A DNA stretch of 64,000 nucleotides from Geosiphon pyriformis (GCA_016748015.1 JAAOMT010000470.1:1-64000), one strand, 5' to 3'; positions 38,041 through 50,829 are shown, counted from the first letter of the stretch. Translations and numbers: made by a program. The notes: generated by a model not told the origin, from the letters alone.

Positions 38041-38830
38041 ATTATTTTAGTTCTATTTGAATTTAATAAAATTATATTAATTAATAACAACTGATTAGAC
38101 TATAATAAAAAGCCAGTATATATTATTATTTAATTAAATTATTAAACATTATTATTCAATTAATAACCCAATATATATAATACACAATTGTAATAATTAA
38201 ATTATATAATATACTGAACTCTGTAACATTCAAAAATTTGCCAAAATTTGTAAAATTTCACGAAATAATTTAATAATTTACTAAAATAATTCATAGTTTA
38301 TAAAAACAACTTATAGTTTATTAAAATAATAGCAAAAAAAGAAAGTACAAGTTTAAAGATTAATACTACAACAAATTATATAAAAAAAGCTTTTCTTTTC
38401 AAGAAAATATATTTTATTTTAAAAATACTTTTATTTCTATTAATCAATAAAACAATATTTTGAAAAAAACTAATTTATTAATTATTTGTATTTGAAATTT
38501 TTCAAAATTCAACTAACATTTTAAAATTGATTAACTACTAATTTCAGTAATTTATTAATAATTTTAGGTCTAAACAGAAAATAATTTTCTTAACAAAATT
38601 TTTTTTTTTATATTTTTTTTATTAATTTTTTTTTTTTTATTATAATTTTAAAGTAGCTTACAAACAAAATTTCTGTAAAAAAATTAACTTTTACAGCAAA
38701 ATAACTACACATTTTTAATAAACTTCTAAATAAATATTTTTTGAAAAAAAATTGATTTTTACCACAAAGTAACTATACAAGTAACTAACACAAAATTGGC
38801 CATTTTATTTATAAGTCTAGCAGTTCAAAT
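38041..38830 (-). repeat. Dispersed AT-rich repeat, copy 2 (LTR-like, reverse orientation)
   Basis: The reverse complement matches copies 3 and 4: GTAGTTATTTTGCTGTAAAAG, then TTAATTTTTTTACAGAAATTTTGTTTGTAAG, with a second similar unit beside it. Orientation is opposite to the gag-like sequence that follows at 39 kb, so it may be a separate insertion or a rearranged end. Confidence 0.4.
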
Positions 38831-38899
38831 TATAAGAGATAATTTGAAAATAAAATTCAGTTATCAAAATTTTACTGGCTTTTAATAATTAAAAATTAA

Positions 38900-40400
38900 C
38901 AGTAAAACAACAACAATAAACAGTTGAAAAAGAAACCAATAATATTTAGTGCTTTCTTATGAAAATAATACAACAACAATTTTAAAGTAATAATTACATT
39001 AGACATAACAACTCTAAAGTACTATCAGTTAATTTACAGTTATTGTAAACATTAATTTAAAATTTAAGACAGAATTACAGCTTTTAAGAAAACACTTTTT
39101 TAATATATCAAAAACTGAATTAACAATTATTTTTTTGGAAATTACAATATTACAGAAGTCAAATAAAAACTTCTTAAAAATCTTATCTACTATTCAAACA
39201 GAAACCCAAAAAACATTAATGCTAATAATTATGCTATTTATTTTGAAAAACTTAATTATAATATTATTAAATTCTGCAAAAAAATACTTTATTGATTCAC
39301 AATTTATTTTTAAACTTAAATTTGAACTTGAAACAAACAGAAAAAACAAAAAAAAAATACAACTAACCAATTTACACAACATTTAATACATCCAAAACAA
39401 TTTTTTAACATTTATAGATATTAAAACAAAAAACCAGTTCTAAACTACTACTTTCAATCACATTCTTTCTAACTTTACTTGCTTAAGCTCAAACACTAAA
39501 TTTACTATTTAACTGTTTTTTAAAACCAGAAAACTTTATATTACCAAAAAATTTAATACAATAGCTTAAACAAATTTTTACTAATTTTTTTAATTACTTA
39601 ACAGAAAATTAAAATAATTATTCTGAAAATTTAAGTAATAAAAAAAATGTTTCTAAATTTACTGGAAAAAAAACTGTAAAAAACAAAGATACAAAAGAAA
39701 TAACAACTACTTATATTGCAAAAATCACCAAATTTACCAAAAAAAAATACTGATATAAGTTTTTAAAATTGATTAAACAAAGTTTTAAAAGCAGACAACA
39801 CCAATAAATAAAATATTACAAGAATACTTAAAGCTATTTTTTACTTTTTTTAAGAAACTACAAACAAATAATTTGAAAACTTGAACAAATTTTTCAAAAA
39901 TTAGCAAGCATTTAAAGATGTTTTCTTAAAATAGTTTAGTAATAACAATACTTCTATTACTCTTCAACAATTAAAAACCAATGACTATTACTCCAATATT
40001 CAAATTTTGGATCAATTTATTGTTGAATTAAAAGACAAATTAATTAAAAAAGTTTTTTTATATGCTTTAAAAGATTTAGCAACAGTCATTTAATACACAA
40101 AAGCCTATAAAATAGTTATAAAAAAAATTAATTATATTAAATTTATTAATCTAACTATTAAAAAAACCAGCTTAGCAGCAAAAAAAATTTTGACCAACCG
40201 ACTAAAAAAGCCAAAAATTATTTTACCAACCAATAACAATAACAATAATAAAAATATCAACTATTTCAATAGCACAATTAAAATAACTACTTATTATTAT
40301 CTAACAACTAATCTTAAAATTGCTATTACTATGAAATTCCAAAATACTGAAAACAAGATTGCTAAAAAATACAAAAGACCAACAGCAAAAAAATAATCAA
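38900..40400 (+). pseudogene. Ty3/gypsy-type gag relic
   Basis: An Asn/Lys/Ile-rich + strand sequence, open in patches (39135-39386, 40190-40396). Near 40283-40345 the order YYYL, NLKIAI, T, KFQNTE looks like a decayed CCHC knuckle (canonical CYYC, GHIAITC) preceded by a poly-Asn linker, as in gag proteins of gypsy-like elements in AM fungi. Cys-to-Tyr replacements fit G-to-A decay. No complete frame remains. Confidence 0.4.
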
Positions 40401-42030
40401 TATTATTTTTAATTTTAGCAATCATATTATTAATTATTATTAGTTTACTATTCACCAAAATTTCAACACTAAAACAACTATTATTAACTTGTTTTACAAT
40501 CTATACAACAACAATATTAACAATCTTTACAAGTCTAAAAATATCAATTACTATCTACATAATAATATCAAGTACTTGCTTAAAAATCGGTTTAACAAAA
40601 CCAATTTACATCACAAAATCGATTCACAAACAACAATAAACTTAATTCTAATAACCAATTGGTTTCCAAAATACAATTTAACAGAGACTCAATCAGTTTT
40701 ATATTTAATCTAATTATTTAAAAATATTCAAAAAATTAGATTTTCAACAAATTATATTTTTAAAAATAAAGATATAGAAACAAAATAAAACTTTTTTAAT
40801 AATATTTACATTATTCTACTAGCCAAAATTGCTAAAAATACCAATTTTTTTAATATCTTTTTATTTAAATTTGAGACAAACAAATCACTATTTTTGCTTA
40901 AAAATACAGTTATTACAGAACAGAAAGTAATTACTACTATATATATTAAAGTAAAAGTTGAAGAAAAACCGATTTAATTAATTCTAAACAGTAAATTAAC
41001 CAAAAATATCATCATACTAACTAATACAACAACTTAAACAAAATATAGACCAACCAACTCAAATTATTATTGTTATAACAAATAATATAAAAAAAACTTT
41101 AGTTAGAAAAATTGATAATTTCTTCTTTACAATCAATAGAATTACTATTTTAGTAAAAATTCTAGTTATAAATATATCTTAATACCAAACTTTTATTAGA
41201 AACAATTGATTTTTCAAAGCCAATACAAATTTAGATTGAAAAACCCAAAAACTCAAAATTTTATATTAAAAACAATACATTTAAGTATCTGCTATTAGTG
41301 GTATTTTTAATAAATAATTTAAAAAAACTTTAGTGTTTAAATTTAAGAAAAAAAAACCAATTACTGAAACTTATATGGCTTTTAAATTAACATTTAATTA
41401 AATAAAAAAAGCAGAACAGTTATTTGAAATATCTATATTTTAGCCAATATTATTATAGTCTAAAAAAACCAGCCAACAATTTATTTTTATGATTAAATTA
41501 GTTAACAATTAGTATTTTTTATATTTAAAACCAAAACTAAGAACAATTTGATGATTCAAAATAAAATAGAAAATAAAACAACATATTCTGTTTTACATAT
41601 AAAAAATTACTGTTTAAAAAATACAATTGAATTAATATTGTAATAAGAAAAAAAATATGTAATTAAACTTGCTAATATGCTTTATTAATTGCTAAAAAAA
41701 TAAGAAAAAGAATTTTATTTAATATTACTTATAATAATGCTCTTAATAAACTTTATTATTATTTACACAATACTAAGATAATCTATAAACTAGTTATGAT
41801 TCTAATTAACAAAGAATCTTAAAAAGCTATTAAACAGATAAAAAAATCTGAATATATTATATATATTTTTGAAATTATCAGATACAATTCTAAAAATAAA
41901 ATAGAAGTATACTACTAAATTGCCAGCCATAATTATCTTTCCAAAAATACTTAAATTCAAAAATTAAAACAAATAAATATTTAATTATACAAAAAGTGCA
42001 TTATGTTTTATAATAATCAATAGTGTTTAA
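40401..42030 (+). pseudogene. Probable continuation of the Ty3-type element, unassignable
   Basis: AT-rich + strand sequence with short frames (for example 40489-40713) that lies between the gag remnant and the dUTPase remnant. It probably encoded the region between them; no motif is secure. Confidence 0.3.
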
Positions 42031-42179
42031 AATATTATGTCCTTAACATATTACTACTTATTAAAAACAACAAATATAAAATTGAATTTGGAGAACTAAA
42101 ATCAAAAGAAAAAAATACATTACATCAATTTATTTTACCAAAAATTAGCCTACTATATAACTCAAATACTTTAATAATA

Positions 42180-42480
42180 ATAGTTAAAAAATTAAGCCAG
42201 AAAAAGCCCATAAAATTAATGTAAAATATAATTTATAATATTTTAATAAAAATATTTTGGTCTTTTAACTTTAGTTTTTAATAAAAATTAATCTTAAAAT
42301 TGTTTTTAAAATTTTATTAAGAGCAATTATTCTTAATTAGCAAAAAAATCAATGTTAGAAAAAAAATTATAAATACAAAATATATTAAAAATATCACAAT
42401 TATATTATAAAACAAAACTAAAAAACCATTTAAGATTAAACATATAAAAAAATTGCTCAAGTTATTTATTTACTTTTAAT
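42180..42480 (+). pseudogene. dUTPase domain relic in a Ty3-type element
   Basis: The + strand translation reads KPEKAHKINVKYNL at about 42194-42235, where dUTPases have AxxxDxGYDL. About 45 codons on it reads NVRKKIINTKYIKNITIIL, matching the catalytic dUTPase motif GVIDxxYxGxI with Gly and Asp codons changed to Lys and Asn. NKTKKPFKIKHIKK follows, corresponding to the motif with a conserved Lys-Ile and the segment before the terminal strand. Several stops interrupt it. dUTPase limits uracil incorporation; some retroelements carry it. All losses are of G-to-A type. Confidence 0.55.
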
Positions 42481-42786
42481 CAATATTTTAAGTTTAATTT
42501 TTTGTTTTTCTGTTTGATTTGTTTTTTTATTAAAAATTAATCTAATAAATAATTTTGAAAATTTTAAAACTTGTTTTTAAATAAATATTTAGCTAATTTA
42601 TATTATTTATAATATATTTTTTTGACCAAATTTATTTTAAAAACTTTTTTTTAAAAAAAACAACAGTATTAATTAGCTTTTATATTTAATAATTTTTAAG
42701 TATTTTAGTTTTATTTTTATTTTTATTTTAATTTTTATTTTCTTTTTATTTTATTTTTAATCTTATTTTTATTTTATTTTTTTATT
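42481..42786. repeat. AT-rich low-complexity spacer
   Basis: AT-rich sequence with a run of TTTTATTTTTATTTTA-like units at about 42710-42785. Confidence 0.5.
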
Positions 42787-43189
42787 AAATTTAACAAGTA
42801 AAACTTAATTATAATCTAATATAATACATCAAATTTAATAATTTAAATCAGATATAAGTTATATTTTTTTTATATATAACTAATTATTTGAGTTAGTTCA
42901 ATATTATGTTAAAATTATAAAGAAAAATCTATTTTAAAAAAATATTTTACCTATAATAGCAATTAATATATTATTATTTTAATTATACACCAGTTATACT
43001 TATATCAAATTTAACAAAATCAGATTAATATTTCTAAAAAGTAATTAACTTAATATAAAGTTTATTATTAAGTAAATTAATATTATATTTTTTCATAAAA
43101 TTAATATTAAAATCATATTTAAATTTAATTAATGCTATTATTAGAAAAAAAATTATTCTTTTTTTAATATTATTAATATTATTTTGTTA
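42787..43189 (-). mobile_element. LINE 3'-end relic (second, truncated copy)
   Basis: On the minus strand the block from about 42920 down to 42787 follows the LINE 3' tail word by word: AACTAACTCAAATAATTAGTTATATATAA-like, then the spaced AATCTAATA-like segment and a final TTACTTGTTAAA (here as TTTAACAAGTAA on the + strand). It resembles the LINE-F and LINE-D tails. The sequence up to LINE-D is too decayed to assign, so it may be a 5'-truncated copy or the end of another ORF1-only copy. Confidence 0.5.
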
Positions 43190-43429
43190 TTAATTTTGCT
43201 GTTTATTAAAAGCTAAAAAGTTTTTTCTTTTGTTAATCCCTTGGTTACAGTAAAAGCATAGTATAACTGAAAAAATACAATTTTCTTTTTTCTTTTTAAT
43301 TTTCGTAGTTATTTCTTTTAATGCACCTCTATTTATTGCTATGGGTCCAGTAGGCTCTTTTGCTGGCATTTTCAGTTCTGTTTCAACTAGATTGAGGACC
43401 TGGTCTGGCAACAAAAAAAAGACATGAAT

Positions 43430-43447
43430 TGAGAGTGTTTACTCTCA
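43430..43447. repeat. Hairpin at the start of LINE-D ORF1 region
   Basis: TGAGAGT, loop GTTT, ACTCTCA: a perfect 7-base stem that ends at an ATG (43446-43448). As in LINE-F, a stem-loop lies in the leader of this subfamily. Confidence 0.5.
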
Positions 43448-43577
43448 TGGTCTCTTATATAAGAAAGCAAAATTGTCTGTAGTTTCTAATAGCATAGTGG
43501 ATTCATCAGCTGGGCTTTTATTGATTGACTTGTTACATAATACTAATGATAAGCATATTAAATCCTAGAACAGTGAA

Positions 43578-45248
43578 ATGAATAGTAAAGAGAGCAGTGT
43601 TAGTAAGGTGTCAGATGTAGAGAACATAAAAAACATAATTGCTGAAGAGATAAACTATGTTGACTCCAATATTTTTGAAATAGATAACACTACTCCAAAA
43701 AAAACACATATGAAAACCTACATTCTGAGACAACCACCAAATGTGCCTTTTTTTATTAAGAAAAGTAATGATAATAAAGTACTGGTGCTCCCGCCACCTA
43801 AATTTAATAGATCTCTAAAGCTATTATTGGCTGATTTGCAAAAAAAGAATGTCAGAAATTTTGGGTTATGTAAATCATTTGTATTAGATGTTGAACTTTC
43901 TGCTGTACTTGGCAAAACCAATATTGATAAGTTGTTAAATTTGAAAAAAACTTTTTATTAAATTGATGGTTTTGGGAGAACTTTTACTCTCTCAAAATTT
44001 TCTGGAATTATTAAATTATCATTTACATCTGAATTTAGTCTGAATAAGGCAAAAAAATTGGCAATCTGTGAAAAAATTCTTGTTAATAATGATTTGAAAA
44101 GTGATCATTAAGAAGATCTCAATTAATCTTTCCAAATTGGTTGTGGAGTCTGTTTTTTCTAAGTTTGGTAAAGTTGTATCAATCAAGATGCAACTAATTG
44201 GCCTATGGCAAAAAGTTTGAATTATTTGAAATAACTAATTTGGTTACAGCTAAGTAATCTGTTCTCTTGGGAAAAAATTTTGTTTGTGTAGTGAAGGCTA
44301 TAAGTAATAAACAAACATGAATATCCAGAGATTATCATAGGGCTTTGCTCTATATTTTGCCAATTGGTACAACTGACACATGATTTGTCTAAACTGTTGG
44401 CATTTTATGATAGAAAAACTTGTATTATTAATCATAGTCCAGTTATATATGTTCATGATAGATGTGCTGTTATCTGTTTTGATTCTGGGGAGTTGAAAAA
44501 TGCTGCTATTGGTTCTTTGCCAGTATTTGAGAGTGTAAATCTGTGCTGAACTGGTTTTTTTCTGGCTTGTTGTGCTAAGTGTAAGCAATTTGGTTATATT
44601 TCTGATGTGTGTTCAGCTGGTGAGAATTCTGGTGGTCATGGTAAGTAGATGGTAACTTTTCAGAATTGTGTCTGCTTGGCCAATATTTATAAAAAGAAGC
44701 AGATACTTATTGCTCATTCAGTTTTTTTTGGTGACAAGACTTGGGTCCAGATAGTTGGTAGTTTTTTCTTTCATGTAATCTCATCAGATGCTTTTGGTGC
44801 TGGTTTGTTTTTGGGTATGAAACTCACTTCAATGGTCTCCAATTTTTTTGGTAATCCCAGTTTGGTTAATTGTTTGGCTTCTTTAGAACACTTTTTGGAG
44901 TTTTTGTTAGATCAGGTTTCTATTATCATGAGAAAATTGAGCTTTGTTGAATTAGTGCCTCTGGTAGATGTGCCTCATGTATCTCTTTTGGTTGCTTAAA
45001 CATCTTTAGCTTCTAATTTGAATTCAGATATAACCCTAAATGTTATGTTGACATCTTTTGCCCCTCCTCTTTTGGTTATTATGGATACAGTTGCTGACTT
45101 TAACTTGAGTAGTTCTAAGGTTTTGACCACCAAGATGGGTGGATTAGAATCTAAGATAGTGGCTTTAAAAGTGTCAGTTGAATCAGTTTTGAAAAGATTG
45201 AATTGCTTGTGCTCTAGTTTGGGTTTGTCAGCTTTCTTTATTTCCTAA
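43578..45248 (+). pseudogene. LINE-D ORF1: divergent N-terminus, RRM/gag-like, broken
   Basis: An open stretch at 43578-43961 starts MNSKESSVSKVSD and includes LRQPPNVPFF and VLPPPKFNRSL; this N-terminal third has no counterpart in LINE-A/B/C. Similarity starts at KSFVLDVELSAVLGK and continues through a GFGRTFTLSKF segment, the second RRM-like part (44364-44549), a knuckle region (CAKCKQFGYISDVC around 44570-44610, His replaced by Tyr) and the C-terminus (44649-45248). TAG directly before the likely start may be a former Gln, so the true start could lie upstream. It ends TAATGA: TAA 45246-45248 overlaps ATG 45248-45250. Confidence 0.75.
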
Positions 45249-48200
45249 TGAGTGATTTGGTATGGAAAATTGCTACATGTAATGTTTGTGGTATCAATGT
45301 CCCTGCCAAGCAGAAGGACATTATCCATTGGCATAGAAATGCTGGAAATTTGGTTTTAATAGTTATGGAAATGAAGCTGAGGTCTAACTGTAAGCCATAA
45401 ATTAAGAATAGGTTTAATGGAGTTAGGGTTTTTTTATCTGGGTTGAACAAAGAGTTTCTTGGTACTAGGATGGCAATTATCATAAACACTTTTCTGGCTT
45501 GTCATGTGTGTAAAATTTTTGAAATGCCTGGCTGGCTTATTTCTGTCAAGTTGCTTTTCAAGAATAAATTTTCTGTCTTAATTCTGAGGCTTTATGTTAG
45601 TGCTTCTTTGGCTGTTTGTTTTTCTTAGGCTGGTAACATTAATTTTTTAATAACTAAGACTGTGAATAAGTCTTTTTTTGTTGTATTAGGTGGAAATTTT
45701 AATGAGGATGGTTTCTGTAGATGTGGAAATTTTAATGAGAATGGTTTCTGTAGATGTGCAAATTTTAAAAAGTGCCTTAATTTGGAACTGGTCAATTCTT
45801 TGTCAAGATGTTTATTTGTTAAAGATCCAACATAGAAAAATTCAAGAGGTGTAGAAAAAACAATTAATTACATGTTTATTTCTTCAAATTTGGTTAATGC
45901 AGTAGTAAATCACAATGCTATAAATGTTGGTAAACATTTCAACACAGATTATCATACAGTTCTTGTGTTTGTGAGTTTAGATAGGCTTTTGAATACACAG
46001 TTGAACTTTATTTGCAATCAAGCTAATAAAGACCAATAGAAATTTGATTTTAAAGGTGCTAATAATATAAAGTAAAATCATTTCAACTGCCAATACAGCA
46101 ATGTTTTCTAACAAGTTTGCAGTTACTTTGAAGTTTTCAAATCTGTGTGCCATGTGAAATGTTGTTCACAAAATAATAACTTTTTTAGCTAATAAGATAT
46201 TCAAAAAAATGGTTCAGAGACTATAATGATGTTTTAACTAGAAATTTTTCTAGGTTTTATAAACTGGAGCTTTTAGTTTCAAGAATTGTTAAGGCTTTTT
46301 ATGAAGAGAGTCCTAACAGATTTGTGTCTTTTATGAAATGCTGGAATTCTTTAAACAGTTTTAAGGCTTTGGTTATTTGAAATTTTGTGGACTTGAGTGT
46401 AATCTTTGACCATGTGCATTCAGCTCTCTTTAGTATGAAGAAATTATATCATGTTTCTAAGGTTGTTAAGTCTTAATAAACTAAAAAGTTTGGTATTAGG
46501 TCAGTCATTGATAAGAGAATAAAAAATTTTGCAGTTAATAAAAGTCATACAATCAAAAATGTGCTAAAGCATCTTTTTAAGAAGATTGTTTTAGACTATC
46601 TAGTTGTTGAGAATAAACTAATTTTAGAACTCAAACTGGTTAAGACTAAAGTGAATGTGATTATGGAAAACTGGACTAGAAGACATAAGGTGGTGGCAGA
46701 TTTTCTTGATAATTGGTCTTGCCAATACCAACCTTTGGAGTATGTTTTTGACAATGCTTTTTCTAATATCATGTGTTCAGTTAGTTTCAATGAATTGCTC
46801 AGTGTGGTTTCTGATTTACTTGATGGCAAAGCTGCTGGTTTCTCTGAAGTCTCAAATGAGCTCTGGAAGCATTGTGACAAAGTGGTTTTGAACATGCTTT
46901 TGGTGCTTTTGAATTCTTGTTTGTCTTATAAGCAAGTGTCTAGTGCTTAGAAAGAAGCTTGAGTTTCAATGATTTCTAAGTCTTATGAATGAAAAGAAGT
47001 TCTTACAAATATTCAATCTATTGTCTTAATTAAAACTGCTTACAAAATTTTCTTTAAGATTTTTTCAGACAAAATTTCTATAGCATATAGCACTTTTAAT
47101 GTTTTATAAGGGGACAATTTCTTGGTTTTAAAAAGTATGATGACACAGTCTCTTATTTTTGCCATTGATTTGGTTATTAAAAATGTTTTGGAAAAGAACT
47201 GTGAGCTTTGGCTGGTCTTGCAGGATATACAAAAGGCCTATAATTCTGTTAGATGGAAGCATCTTAAGAAAAGCTTGGTCAGAATAAAAATGTGTAACAA
47301 ATTTATTAGATTTTTTAGTGGAATTTACAATGGTTATGTCAACAGAGTTATGAATAATTTTGGTTTAACAGATAAATATTGGGTGCATGATGGTTTGGAT
47401 TAAGAGGAGGTGTTTTCATTTTTTCTTTGGTGCATATTTTATGATCCTCTTTTATGTGAAGTCAAGAGACAAAAAAGTGTGTATAAATATAGATTAAATT
47501 TCTATTTTATTGCCAGAACTGGTTATGTTGAATCTCAGACTGGGATAACATTTTTTTTTGCTGCTGGTGCTTTTGTCAATGATACAATCTGGGTTGGAAG
47601 CAGTTAGGTTACAACACAACATATTTTTAATGTTACTAGTGAATTTTTCAGAATTAATGACATTTTCATTAATAATGATAAGACAGTGACCATTCCTATT
47701 AATTGCAAAGTTGAATGTTCTTCTTTGTTAATTAATGATTTGCCTATTTTTATCGCCAAGAAAGGTAAATTTCATTATTATTTGGGTATTTTTTTGTCTA
47801 TTGAGAGTTTGTCAAAACTTAATTTGACTAAAGCACATTCAGATGTTAGGTTTTTTGCCAATCTTGTACTTAGAAAGACTATTTTGAATAAACAGTTCTT
47901 ATATTTAGTGTTAGCTGTTCTCTATTCTATTGTCAACTACAGAATACAATTCAGTTTTGTTTCTATTGGGGTGTGTGAAAAGTGAGATGCTTTAATTTAC
48001 AAAGACTTGAAATTGAAATCTGGTCTGTCTCTTGACTTTCCCAGTAATGCACTTTATTATCCTTTATTGTATGATTTGAAAACTTTTGAACAAGTACAGA
48101 CTAAAAGCAAAATGGTTTTTGTTGTGTGCTTTGCAAACTCTGTTGGAATATTGGGTCATTTGTTTTCATACAGGTTTCTAGACTTGTAGGCTCTGAGTGC

Positions 48201-49952
48201 TCACTTCATTTTTTGAGTTCTTTGGCCCATGTGAGGGTCAGTCTGTCTAATAATTTTTTGGCAGGTGTGGTTCATATCTTTTTTGGGTACAAGTTGTTCT
48301 TATGTGGTTCATTAGTTAGTTTTTTTTGTTTTTGGAATGAGACACTTATGTCATCTGTTCTTAGTGAGTTTGAGTTTTTTAGGTTTCTATCTTTACTTTA
48401 ACAGTATGGTATAGCTTTTGTAGAGCAGCTTTGTAATTAGAAGGGTGTGGTTTTTAATTGGAAAAATTTCAGGTGCTGGAAAAGACTGAACCTGTGTGGC
48501 CCTGTTTTTGATTGGTTCAAGCTTTCTGTTGATTTTCTTAATAATATGGCTTTTTCTACTGCTGGTTTTTCTTCTTTAAATGGCATTGAACTTTCAAGTG
48601 TTTTAGAGTCTAGTAAGTTTAAACATGTTGATGGTAGTTTGTTGAATGTTGTGGTTGATGGCTTTTTTGTTTATACAGATGGGTTTCTAAAAAACTTGGG
48701 GAGTACTGATATAAGGGCTAATGCAATGGTTTTTTTCAAGGATGTGAATTTGGGTTTAGAAGTTAGGGTTTCTGGTCTGTTGTTTTCTACTTTGGCAAAG
48801 CTGTAAGTTATTGCATTGGCCCTTGAGTGTATTCTCTTTTTTAGCTCAGTTCATCTTTTTACAAACAGTTAAACTGTCTTGAATACATGCAAATCAGAAT
48901 TGGGTTTGGTATGTCTGAATTTTTAGAATTGGTGTTGGGTTGAGCATTAGCACATAATAAACATTATTAAGAAAAAAAATTTATGTGTTAGTTGGTGCAA
49001 AATTAAAGGTCATTCAGATGTTTTAGGTAATGAACATGCTGACATATTTGCTAATGCTGCTTTTTTTTTCTCCTGATGCCTATCTTCTATTTTGGAAGAA
49101 CATTATATTTTGGCTAATAGTAATACTGTTTCTGGTAATTCTAGACATTTTGTGTGTGTGATTTTTCAGTTTATTTATTGTGTATGCTAAGAGATTGGTT
49201 TTGAGTCTGAGACTTTGGATGGTAGTTTGTGCTTAAATATTGATTGGCTCTGTTCATTCTTAGTTTGGCATTCTGATTTACACATGGCTACTGACTTCAT
49301 TAGTAAGCTTATTGCTAGTGCTTAAACATAGTTTATGAAAGCTTTGTATTGTCGATTGCTAGTTGCTGTTCGAAAACATGTTTATGACAAGTGTTACCCT
49401 AGTGTATTATGTTTGTATTGTGATAATGTTGAGGTTTTGGATCATGCTTTTTTTTGCATAATCAATAAGTCTGTTTGTCATTATTTGTTAAATGCCCATG
49501 TGGCTGTTTGGTGTGTGCTTTCTGGTCTGCCTCTCTCTTTTTCATGTGTGTCTTAGTTATTATTCTTTTGTGTCTTGAATGTTGCAGTATGTACAGCTTT
49601 TTGCAAAGGCTTTGTCTTTAAGGATTGGCTTTAAGAGGCCACATCTGTTTTCAAAGATGCCAAAGTTGCAAGTCAAAAAATTGTGGACTTTGTACATACT
49701 TTCTGTATTGCTTTTAGAAAAGAGATTTGGTCAGTCTATGCTAAATATTAGGCTTTTATGGAGAAAAATAAGCTAATACTATATGATAGTTCAATTTTAA
49801 GGTTGATTTCTAGAATGTCTTCATTATTTTCTGCTGGTGTGGTTAGGTTGTTGAGTATTGATAAAGTGTTTGGTGTTGTTTTTGGATTTTACAAGTCACA
49901 TTTATTTTTCTCAAGTATTGAAGATCTTGTTTCTGTTTATATAAGTGCTTAG
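45248..49952 (+). pseudogene. LINE-D ORF2: endonuclease-RT-RNase H polyprotein, broken
   Basis: Starts MSDLVWKIATCNVCGINVPAK with TGG still present. The endonuclease keeps the Glu (MEMKL) but a 30-base segment with ENGFCRC is duplicated near 45700-45760, at the GxNFNE site, whose Asp has become Asn. RT: 46561-46950, motif A QDIQKAYNSVRW at about 47221-47255, motif C FVND at 47572-47583 (first Asp lost). RNase H: YTDGF at about 48674, with the central Asp present. C-terminal CLYCDNVEVLDHAFFC (49409-49456) is intact. The frame ends at TAG 49950-49952. Confidence 0.8.
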
Positions 49953-50149
49953 TATTATTCTGATTAGCTTGAGTGGCTGGTTATATGTAGAAAATACATG
50001 ATTTACATCTAGTTTAGATTGATTATTTAATGTATTGTATTAGGCAGTGTTTGAATCTTACTTGTTAAATTAAAAAAAAAAGCTAATAAATCTCTATTAA
50101 GCTAATTTCTCTTTTAAAATATTTTTTTATACTTTAAATTATGTTTATT

Positions 50150-50800
50150 ATTAAGTTTATAATAAAATAACCAATATTATATTAAATATTTTATATAGTT
50201 ATTTTGCAGTAAAAGTTAATTTTTTTGCAGAAAAATTTTATTTGTAAGCTTTCCAAATAATATGTAATTATTTTGCTATAAAAGTTAATTTTTTTACAAG
50301 AAATATAAATTATAAACTATTTAATAATATAAAAAAAAAATATATGTTTTAAAAAAATTGTTTAAATCTAAGTCTAAAAGTTATTAACAGTTATTAAAAT
50401 TAATAGCTAATTAATTTTAAAATATTAATATAGAATAATTAATTTTAAAGCAATAATAATTAAAAATTGGGTTTTTAATATAAGTTTTTATTAAATTAAT
50501 ATGTAAAAAAAACTTTTTTTTTATATAATTTGTTATAATATTATTCTAAAATTTAGCACTTTTTTTTCTAATATTTTAGTAAACTAAAAACATATTTTGT
50601 TAACTATAAGTTATTTTTACAAATTATAGATTATTTTAGTAAATTATTAAATATTTTGTTAAATTTCTAAATATTTTTGCAAATTTTAAATATTATATAA
50701 TTTAAGATATTACATAATTTAATTATATTTGTATCTATATAAATCAAATTATTAATTAAATAATAATTTAAATAATTTAATAAATAATAGGGTACTAATC
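50150..50800 (+). repeat. Dispersed AT-rich repeat, copy 3 (LTR-like)
   Basis: Two adjacent units of TAGTTATTTTGCAGTAAAAGTTAATTTTTT type, then a conserved order of AAAGTTATTAACAGTTATTAAAATTAATAGCTAATTAATTT-like, TTTTAGTAAA-like and TATATTTGTATCTATA-like words, shared with copy 4 at 60660-61400. Gag-like + strand sequence follows, which fits a 5' long terminal repeat. Confidence 0.5.
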
Positions 50801-50829
50801 TTTTTTTTATTTTATTTTTTTTCGTTTTT

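Larger units (their letters stand above)
43190..50082 (+). mobile_element. LINE-D: second LINE subfamily, moderately decayed
   Basis: About 6.9 kb, collinear with the other LINEs from the first RRM-like segment onward, but with a different 5' leader and ORF1 N-terminus. The 3' end reads GTGTTTGAATCTTACTTGTTAAAT before an A-tract, which is the version also seen in LINE-F. The 5' limit is judged from the change in base composition near 43190. ORF1 and ORF2 carry stops at former Trp, Gln and Arg codons. Confidence 0.85.

Noticed and set aside
12013-50082. Alternative genetic code (TGA as Trp, TAG as Gln) to explain stops in the LINEs
   Set aside because: Gene 1 uses TGG for Trp and ends at an ordinary stop; LINE copies mix TGG and TGA at the same positions, and non-stop C-to-T/G-to-A changes occur at the same rate by eye.
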